Assembly (NCBI GenBank): GCA_003978105.1
Contig: QOAO01000013.1
Span: 1 to 55,537 of the forward strand
Source: Thermovibrio sp.
Lineage (GTDB): Bacteria; Aquificota; Desulfurobacteriia; Desulfurobacteriales; Desulfurobacteriaceae
DNA length: 55,537 bases
Direction of reading: 5' to 3'
Made by a program: the position numbers and the translations under genes. Of this stretch, positions 49,452 to 55,537 are shown in pieces (positions within the stretch are counted from its first letter, which is position 1; the number at the start of each line of letters is the position of its first letter). The notes beneath the pieces were generated by a model that did no database searches, was not told the origin of the DNA, and saw only the letters and a program-made list of their open reading frames with translations.

Positions 49452-51248
49452 ATGAAGAGATTAGGGATTCTCCTGTTAACATCAATTTTCATTGGCTCCT
49501 GTGTAAACTTCTCAAAACCAAGGGTAAATCCGAAGGAAGTAAAAAAAGAAATTAAGTCTGAAAAAAACTCTCAAAGGAAAAAGGTAAGGGAGATAAAAAG
49601 GAAGGGAGCTAAACCTGTAAGGATAAAATTGGATTACACTTACTACTACGCCCTTTACTTAAATTTTGCATCAAAGGGAGACAACTTAAATGCCTACAAG
49701 GCAATAAAGAAGGCCTACGAACTGAGTAAGAGAAGGGATTTAGGAATAGAAACTGCAAGGCTTGCAACCTCCCTGCACAAGTTTGATGAAGCAAAGGAGA
49801 TTCTACAGAACATTCTAGAAAGGGAACCGAGAAACGTTGAAGCCCTTAAGCTCCTTGCAGGAATCTGCGTGGTTGATAGGAACTTTAAGTGTGCAGAGGA
49901 GCTCTACAGGAAAGTTTTAAACGAGAAGAAAGATAGGGATACGTACGTATTCCTCTCTAACCTATTTATAAATGAAAAAAAGTACGACGAAGCCTTAAAG
50001 TTTTTAAAGGAGGCAGAAAAAAGGTTTAGGAATGACTATCTAATCGACTACTTCTTGGGTCAGGTTTTCTACCTGAAGGGGGAAGTTAAAAAAGCTGAGA
50101 AGTACTTAGAGAAGTCAATTTCAGAAAACACGGACTTTGAGAGCTCCTACATCCTCCTTGGAAAGGTCTATCAAAAAACTAAAAACTACAAAAAAGCAGA
50201 GGAGTTCTTAAAGAAGGTTCTCAAGGACTCTCCAGACAACGTTTATGCTCTAAGGGAGCTCCTAACGGTCTACATATCTGAGGGAAAGACAGACGAGGCT
50301 GTTAAACTGATAAACAAATTGGTCTCCCTTCACCCTTACAATCTTAAGCTTCTATCGTGGGTTGCTGCAAATCTGTTTCAGATGAAGGAGTACAAAAAAG
50401 TAATTCCGATAATTGAGAGGATTTCTAGACTCAATCCCGACAATCCTAACGTTTACTTTATGTTAGGACTTGCTTACGAAATGTCAGGAGACCTCAAAAA
50501 GGCAGAAAAAGCCTACGAGACTTCGCTAAAGTACTACCGTAAAAATCCAACAGTTCTTGAGAGACTGGCACTGGTCAAGTACAAACTTAAAAAATTGGGT
50601 GAGGCGGAGGAGGTTTACGAGGAGCTCTGGGAACTTACTGGAAATCCCGACTACCTCATAAAGGCAGCCATTTTAAAGGATAAATTGGGAGATACCGAAG
50701 GAGCATTTGAGCTACTTTCAGATTTTAAAAAGGATTTAGGAAACAATCCCGATTTCCTATTCTACTACTCATTCTTTGCAGACAAGCTTGGAAGGGACAA
50801 GGAGGCAGAAGAGGGTTTGAAGAAACTCTTAAAACTGAAGCCATCTCCAGACATTTACAACTATTTGGCCTACTTCTACGCCCTAAGGAATAAGAACTTA
50901 AAAGAAGCTCTAAAGTTGGTTGATAGAGCCCTCAAGTCAAAACCTAACAGTCCTGCCTACATAGATACAAAGGGCTGGATACTCTACAAAATGGGGAATT
51001 ACAAACAAGCCTGCTCCCTTTTGAAAAGAGCAATTTCAATGAAGCCAAACGACGCAGTTATCATGTACCACTACGGAAGCTGTCTCTTAAAAACTGGAAG
51101 TAAAAAGGAAGCGAGAAAGTATTTGGAGGGAGCCCTTAAAATTGTAAGGGAAAATCCAGATGTCGAATCTGAAGAGCCGGGAATCTTCGAAAAGATTGAG
51201 GGAGCTCTAAAGGAAATAAAAACTAACGAATCGGGGAGGAAAGAGTGA
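49452..51248 (+). CDS. TPR-repeat lipoprotein
   Basis: The 598-residue protein has a lipoprotein signal ending in IGSC (Cys16), a basic low-complexity stretch (17-58), and then about fourteen TPR-like helix pairs from residue 65 to 580. The repeats carry the usual A-LG-Y-x-x-A-P pattern, for instance YFLGQVFYLKGEVKKAEKYL and YMLGLAYEM. TPR lipoproteins commonly scaffold outer-membrane or secretion complexes. A TATAAT hexamer (49406-49411) stands before the gene, but no matching -35 is clear. It overlaps the next gene by four bases (GTGA). Confidence 0.87.
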   Translation: MKRLGILLLTSIFIGSCVNFSKPRVNPKEVKKEIKSEKNSQRKKVREIKRKGAKPVRIKLDYTYYYALYLNFASKGDNLNAYKAIKKAYELSKRRDLGIETARLATSLHKFDEAKEILQNILEREPRNVEALKLLAGICVVDRNFKCAEELYRKVLNEKKDRDTYVFLSNLFINEKKYDEALKFLKEAEKRFRNDYLIDYFLGQVFYLKGEVKKAEKYLEKSISENTDFESSYILLGKVYQKTKNYKKAEEFLKKVLKDSPDNVYALRELLTVYISEGKTDEAVKLINKLVSLHPYNLKLLSWVAANLFQMKEYKKVIPIIERISRLNPDNPNVYFMLGLAYEMSGDLKKAEKAYETSLKYYRKNPTVLERLALVKYKLKKLGEAEEVYEELWELTGNPDYLIKAAILKDKLGDTEGAFELLSDFKKDLGNNPDFLFYYSFFADKLGRDKEAEEGLKKLLKLKPSPDIYNYLAYFYALRNKNLKEALKLVDRALKSKPNSPAYIDTKGWILYKMGNYKQACSLLKRAISMKPNDAVIMYHYGSCLLKTGSKKEARKYLEGALKIVRENPDVESEEPGIFEKIEGALKEIKTNESGRKE

Positions 51249-51736
51249 ACTGGCAGATGCTTCTCTGGGGATTGATAGCCTTCTTGGTAATTTCACTTCC
51301 TACAATTACAGGGCTAATGAGAATACTTTCTGCCCTTAAGTTCTTAGAAAGGACGAAGACGGATAAGTACAACCCTTTAAACGCAATAAAACCTGGAGGA
51401 TTTGCTTACGCATTAACATTTAGCTTCAAAATAACCTTTTTAACGGCGGTTATCCTTGACTACGTTGAGTACGTAAAGCAGGTCTACTACATAATTTCCC
51501 TCTACATCTTTTTCCTAATGATTGACTTCATTGTCCAAAACTCCGGAAAGGAACTATTTGCACTATCTATGAACATAAAGAGTGCATTTGTAGGTGCATC
51601 ACTTCCCGTATTTACAATATTCGTCCTCAATCTCCTCATTCAGAGAAAATTTAAAAAGATACTTCCCTCAGAATTGGAAAACTACAGGAGGGGAAGGAGC
51701 TCCCCAGCACTTAAAACCTTTGACCAAAGGGGATAG
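51245..51736 (+). CDS. Hypothetical membrane protein
   Basis: The 163-residue protein has about four hydrophobic helices (residues about 5-25, 53-75, 82-102, 112-132) followed by a basic cytoplasmic tail of about 28 residues. I do not recognise a family. It starts with GTG inside the stop region of the TPR lipoprotein gene and ends two bases before the tungsten-oxidoreductase gene. Its position suggests it is part of the TPR-AOR transcript and may anchor or serve one of those proteins. Confidence 0.6.
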   Translation: MNWQMLLWGLIAFLVISLPTITGLMRILSALKFLERTKTDKYNPLNAIKPGGFAYALTFSFKITFLTAVILDYVEYVKQVYYIISLYIFFLMIDFIVQNSGKELFALSMNIKSAFVGASLPVFTIFVLNLLIQRKFKKILPSELENYRRGRSSPALKTFDQRG

Positions 51737-51738
51737 TT

Positions 51739-53772
51739 GTGGAATTTAAAACTTTAGAGTTTGACCTAAGTAACGAAAGGGTAATCTTTAAACCCTTTGA
51801 AAAGGAGGGAATTTACGGAGTAATAGATTACGGAATTTACCTTCACAAAAACGTTCTTAAAAGTTACAAATTTCCTCCCTACGATAAAAAGAATGCAGTT
51901 GTAGTTGGAATTGGTCCTTTTGCAGGTTCAGTTCTACCGGGCTCTCACAGGTTAACCTTCTTCTTCCGCTCTCCACTCTACGGAACCCTCTATCCTTCAA
52001 CGATGGGAGGTGCAGCCTATACGTTTTTGAGAACCGGTATAGACATCATCTCAATTGTGGGAAGGTCTGAAAAACCTGCTGTTTTAGTCATAAACGGAAG
52101 TCTATCAAACGTTTCGGTATCGATAGAGTTTGTTGAGGAGGAGCTCCTTCACAAAATTTGGAAAAACTACAAGGAAAAGGAAGGCGTTTACGCCTTCAGC
52201 CACTATCTATTGGACAGATTTTCTGACTTGTTTGACGGGAAGAAATTTAGAATAGCCTGTGTAGGGCCTGCTGCATACACGACAAACTACGCCTCAATCT
52301 TCTCTCAGGACGTCAGGGATGGAAAGTTCGTTGAAGGAGCTGAGGATTGGGCAGCAAGGGGAGGAGGAGGTTCAATCCTTGCAAGAGCCCACAACGTTGT
52401 GGGAATCGTCTTTGGGGGAAATTGGAAAGGAAAGAGATTTAAGGCCTTAGACCTTTCAAACTACGACTTTGTTAAAAAGCTCTTTTCTGAGGTCTACGAT
52501 AAACCCCTCTTCAAGGTAATTGCCGAAAAGACGGAGAAGTACAGGTACAATCCAAAACTCAAAACTGGAGGAACCTTTGGAGGGGATTACCTATCAGAGA
52601 AGGATAAGACTCCCGTTCTCAACTGGCAGATTGCCTACATGGACAGGGGAGACAGGGAAAAGCTCTACAGAGTAATTGAGAAGTTTTACGTTAAAGTCTT
52701 TAACTCTGAGAGTATTGAAACTAAGAAGTGGACAACATGTGGAGAACCCTGCCCCGCAGTTTGCAAAAAGGTTAGGGAGGGTTACAAGACAGACTACGAA
52801 CCCTACAACGCCAACGGTCCGCTGTCCGGAAGTTTCTGGTTGAAAGCAAGCGACAGGGCAGTTAAAAAGGTTGACTCTTTGGGCTTTGATGCTATCGAGT
52901 TTGGAGGAGTTGCAGCCTGGATATTTGAAGTTGTCCACAGGGGAATTTTAAAACCTGAAGAGGTCGGAATATCGGATAAGCCCGATTTTGACGTTAGTTC
53001 AATCTTAAACGACCCTGTAAGGACGAGTGAAAAGAATGCAGACCTCCTCTGTCAGCTTGCAGAAAAGGTTGCCTATGCCGATGGTGAAATACCAAAACTC
53101 CTTGGACTTGGAAAGAGAAGGGCATCGGAGCTCCTTGATGAACGGTTCAAGGATAGACTCCCAGAAGGAAAGAGCTTTAAGGACTTTGCCGTTTTCATTC
53201 CACTTGGAAAGGAAGGAGAAGTTAACCCTACAATGTACTGGGCTATGGGGAACTTTATTCCGCTTCCAGTTCAAGGAAAGTACTGGACCTACTACAAGTT
53301 TGGTGTTTTTCCAGAACCAGAGGAGCTTGCAGAGAGGATTGTCGAGAGTTCGGTAGGGGAGTACTGGTACGACAATGTAGGGTGGTGCAGGTTCCACAGA
53401 AGGTGGATGAGAAGTTTAGCAAGCGTTGAGTGTGAGCTTTCAGAGGGAAAGAACTGTAACGTTCCCGTCAAGTGGACAAAGTCTGTAGTTGAACTTCTCT
53501 TTTTGAGGGCCTACGGGGAAAAACTAAACGCAGAGGAGCACGGAAAGAGAGTTTTAGCTGATCTTGTTGATTATGCACTAAAGGTAAACTGCTATCCTGT
53601 GTTTCCTGACAGTGAAAGGGTAGTTGACCTCATTGTTTATGCAAGTAAGGAATTTGAAGGGAACAAGTGGCTGGAGAAGTTTAGCGAAAATAAAATAAAG
53701 TTTGTCCGTGAATACATTTCAAGAACACTTGAGGAGTACAGCAGAATTTTAGATGTAAACTGGAACATTTAG
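51739..53772 (+). CDS. Aldehyde ferredoxin oxidoreductase family protein (tungsten enzyme)
   Basis: The 677-residue enzyme has the AOR fold: an N-terminal beta-rich cofactor domain with GPLAGT-like VVVGIGPFAGSVLPGSHRL, then GGGGSILARAHNVVGIVFGG. The [4Fe-4S] motif is CGEPCPAVC (Cys334, Cys338, Cys342) with Cys550 as the probable fourth ligand. The cluster spacing is CX3CX3C instead of the CX2CX3C of Pyrococcus AOR, so it may belong to the GAPOR/WOR side of the family. It oxidises aldehydes or the reverse with ferredoxin and needs tungstopterin. GTG start. Substrate is unknown. Confidence 0.85.
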   Translation: MEFKTLEFDLSNERVIFKPFEKEGIYGVIDYGIYLHKNVLKSYKFPPYDKKNAVVVGIGPFAGSVLPGSHRLTFFFRSPLYGTLYPSTMGGAAYTFLRTGIDIISIVGRSEKPAVLVINGSLSNVSVSIEFVEEELLHKIWKNYKEKEGVYAFSHYLLDRFSDLFDGKKFRIACVGPAAYTTNYASIFSQDVRDGKFVEGAEDWAARGGGGSILARAHNVVGIVFGGNWKGKRFKALDLSNYDFVKKLFSEVYDKPLFKVIAEKTEKYRYNPKLKTGGTFGGDYLSEKDKTPVLNWQIAYMDRGDREKLYRVIEKFYVKVFNSESIETKKWTTCGEPCPAVCKKVREGYKTDYEPYNANGPLSGSFWLKASDRAVKKVDSLGFDAIEFGGVAAWIFEVVHRGILKPEEVGISDKPDFDVSSILNDPVRTSEKNADLLCQLAEKVAYADGEIPKLLGLGKRRASELLDERFKDRLPEGKSFKDFAVFIPLGKEGEVNPTMYWAMGNFIPLPVQGKYWTYYKFGVFPEPEELAERIVESSVGEYWYDNVGWCRFHRRWMRSLASVECELSEGKNCNVPVKWTKSVVELLFLRAYGEKLNAEEHGKRVLADLVDYALKVNCYPVFPDSERVVDLIVYASKEFEGNKWLEKFSENKIKFVREYISRTLEEYSRILDVNWNI

Positions 53773-53782
53773 GAGGTAGAAG

Positions 53783-55210
53783 ATGAAGATAACATATTCA
53801 ACAGAGATAAAGGGAAAGAAAGCAGATGCCCTCATAACGGGAGTCTATGAGGATTTACAGGATGTAGAGGAAAAGGAGAAACTCAAATCCTTAGGCTTTT
53901 CAGGTAAAAAGGGAGAGGTTGCTGTCCTGCCTGGAGAGGGATTTAAGGCAGTTGTATACGTAGGACTTGGAAAAAAAGGAGAGATTTCCGAAGATGTTGT
54001 TAGGCTTGCCTCTGCCAAGGGAATCCAAGAGGCAAAGAGGAGAGAGTTTAGAAGGGTTGTTTGTGAGCTTTTAGGAGTTGAAAAACTGAAGGAAAGGTCT
54101 GCGAAGGCAGTTGCAGAGGGATTGATTTTAGGAAGTTACGAGTTTAAAAAGTACAAATCTGAAGAAAAAGGTAAGAAAGAAGTGGAAAAAGTTTACGTAG
54201 CAGGCGTTAAGGAGTACAAGAAACAGTTTGAGTTGGGAAGAGTTCTTGCAGAGGCTGCAAACTTTACAAGGGACCTGGTAAACGAGCCCGGAAACGTTAT
54301 CACTCCAGATGTCTTGGCAAGAAAAGCGAAGGAGCTCTCAGAGGAGTATGGCTTTGAGTGTAAGGTCTTTGATGAGAAGAAGCTTGAAAAGAACAAAATG
54401 GTCGGAATACTTACTGTTGGAAGGGGAAGCAAAAACTCACCAAGGTTTATCCACATAGCTTACAAACCTAAAAAAGCAGAAAAGAGGGTTGTCTTAGTAG
54501 GAAAAGGTGTAACGTTTGATAGTGGAGGGCTGAACATAAAGCCTGAACAGTACATGAAGACGATGAAGTCCGACAAGGCCGGAGCCTGTGCAGTGCTTGG
54601 AATAATGAGGGCGGTTGGAGAGTTGAAGCCAAACGTTGAAGTCCATGCCCTCATTCCAACCGTTGAAAACATGCCCGACGGTAACGCCTACAGACCAGAC
54701 GACATAATTGTGTTTAGAAACGGAAAAAGCGTAGAGGTTCACTCAACAGATGCCGAGGGAAGGTTAATCCTTGCAGATGCTCTCATTTACGGTTCGGAGC
54801 TCTCTCCAGACGTAATGATAGACATGGCCACCCTTACGGGAGCGTGTGTTGTTGCCTTAGGTCACTACACTTCAGGCCTCTTCTCCAACAGTGAAAAATT
54901 GGCCAAGGAGCTCCTTTCCCTGTCTGAGGAGACGGGAGAAAAGATGTGGAGAATGCCTCTGGATGAGGACTTGAAAGAGGACATAAAAGGAAAGTACTCG
55001 GACTTACAGAATGTAGGGAAGAGTCGATACGGTGGGGCAATAACTGCAGCACTGTTTCTACAAAACTTTGTTGATTCAAAGAGTGTTAAGTCTTGGGCTC
55101 ACATAGACATAGCAGGACCTGCCTTTCTTGATTCACCCTGGAAGTACTACACCAGTGGAGCTACAGGCCAGCCTGTTAGAACAATTACAGAGCTCCTAAT
55201 AAAAGAATAG
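53783..55210 (+). CDS. pepA: Leucyl aminopeptidase (M17)
   Basis: The 475-residue di-zinc exopeptidase has VLVGKGVTFDSGGLNIKP, the MKSDKAGAC block, NMPDGNAYRPDDI and the signature STDAEGRLILADALIY (usually NTDAEGRL). In this family, DNA binding for plasmid recombination has also been described, but nothing here shows it. Ribosome-binding site TAGGAGGTAGAAG gives the ATG at 53783. It is next to the AOR gene with an 10-base gap and precedes the ClC gene with none. Confidence 0.95.
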   Translation: MKITYSTEIKGKKADALITGVYEDLQDVEEKEKLKSLGFSGKKGEVAVLPGEGFKAVVYVGLGKKGEISEDVVRLASAKGIQEAKRREFRRVVCELLGVEKLKERSAKAVAEGLILGSYEFKKYKSEEKGKKEVEKVYVAGVKEYKKQFELGRVLAEAANFTRDLVNEPGNVITPDVLARKAKELSEEYGFECKVFDEKKLEKNKMVGILTVGRGSKNSPRFIHIAYKPKKAEKRVVLVGKGVTFDSGGLNIKPEQYMKTMKSDKAGACAVLGIMRAVGELKPNVEVHALIPTVENMPDGNAYRPDDIIVFRNGKSVEVHSTDAEGRLILADALIYGSELSPDVMIDMATLTGACVVALGHYTSGLFSNSEKLAKELLSLSEETGEKMWRMPLDEDLKEDIKGKYSDLQNVGKSRYGGAITAALFLQNFVDSKSVKSWAHIDIAGPAFLDSPWKYYTSGATGQPVRTITELLIKE

Positions 55211-55537
55211 ATGGAAAACTTAAAGAGACTATTCTTCTTTTCTATTGTTGCAGGCCTCTCAACGGGGCTTGCCGTCTCATTCTACGTTCTTCTGTCAAAG
55301 GGGTTTTCCTACGCCTTTTACTTGGGAAATCCCTTAGAAACGGTACCGAAGCTTCCATTCTGGTATGTTGCATTTATAACAACATCGTCGATTTTTATCG
55401 TGAACTTGATAATACTCAACAACGAAAAGGCAAAGGAGTACGGAGTAAGGGAAATTGCGAGAGCTCTCGATGAAAACAGAATAACGTTTTCACTCGGAGA
55501 CCTTGCACAGAAAATCGTTGCCTCTGCTCTTTCTATT
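55211..55537 (+). CDS. ClC-family chloride channel/antiporter, N-terminal part (3' end outside window)
   Basis: The ATG at 55211 follows the pepA stop immediately. The visible 109 residues hold a first hydrophobic helix (FFFSIVAGLSTGLAVSFYVLL), a second (WYVAFITTSSIFIVNLIIL), then YGVREIARALDENR and a helix ending in KIVASALSI. This last part, and the order of helix-loop-helix-YGV-al-SALSIG, is typical of ClC proteins just before their GSGGSAGxEGP filter motif. The gene runs off the window, so the filter is not seen. Confidence 0.8.
   Translation, partial: MENLKRLFFFSIVAGLSTGLAVSFYVLLSKGFSYAFYLGNPLETVPKLPFWYVAFITTSSIFIVNLIILNNEKAKEYGVREIARALDENRITFSLGDLAQKIVASALSI

Overview
The window looks like chromosomal DNA from a thermophilic, Gram-negative, chemolithotrophic bacterium. 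The best guess is Aquificota, family Desulfurobacteriaceae (Thermovibrio/Desulfurobacterium-like). The reasons are Lys/Glu-rich proteins, purine-rich coding strands, GC of roughly 40% by eye, outer-membrane porins and lipoproteins, sulfur-handling and tungsten-type redox proteins, and a Thi4 thiazole synthase without the sulfur-donating Cys. Genus-level placement is inference. Coding density is very high: genes commonly overlap by 1-50 bases and no gap exceeds about 225 bases. No rRNA, tRNA, insertion sequence, prophage or CRISPR array was found. || Layout. 1-4241: end of holB, then a minus-strand operon thrC-hisZ-purA. 4317-9648: aspartate-family and histidine genes (dapA, a protoglobin-PsiE membrane sensor, dapB, hisA, thrB), with rsmH convergent. 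9713-11729: a Tat-exported ferritin-like protein overlapping an HD-GYP c-di-GMP phosphodiesterase. 11741-14592: a nitrogen cassette, glnB/glnK-amtB-porin, behind a good sigma-54 promoter with upstream direct repeats. 14666-17606: plsC-ispH-S1-smpB, all overlapping. 17763-21787: a ribosomal operon rplY-pth-rpsF-ssb-rpsR-DUF2232-rplI-speD with a sigma-70-type promoter. 21773-22977: rsmI and ridA on the minus strand. 23131-28405: arsR-accD-small protein-mfd-secreted ankyrin protein. 28402-31220: a YceB-like lipoprotein, then a porin and PstS behind a Pho-box-like repeat. 31247-34847: peroxiredoxin with a PerR/Fur-like site, and uvrA. 34915-37352: sulfur/redox genes (remnant of an acyl-CoA dehydratase activase, DsrE-like protein, rhodanese, split-Soret-type cytochrome, TrmB-like regulator). 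37341-40194: glycine-zipper lipoprotein, SpoVG, DUF104 fusion protein, phosphoribosyltransferase, cdd, orphan response regulator. 40297-45788: a SPOR-TM-bactofilin protein with a strong internal start, recG, a polyprenyl synthase, pyrE. 45853-49359: an M20 peptidase, then a TPP riboswitch controlling thi4-thiC. 49452-55537: TPR lipoprotein, membrane protein, aldehyde-ferredoxin-oxidoreductase family enzyme, pepA, and the start of a ClC channel. || Most of the window is core housekeeping. The signals most worth a second look are: a roughly ten-fold excess of the palindrome GAGCTC in all frames and between genes; the protoglobin-PsiE fusion inside the dap operon; the dual-start SPOR/bactofilin gene; the Met-type Thi4; the sigma-54 repeat array; the activase remnant beside sulfur-carrier genes; and the Tat-ferritin/HD-GYP pair with a Cys-rich periplasmic sensor.
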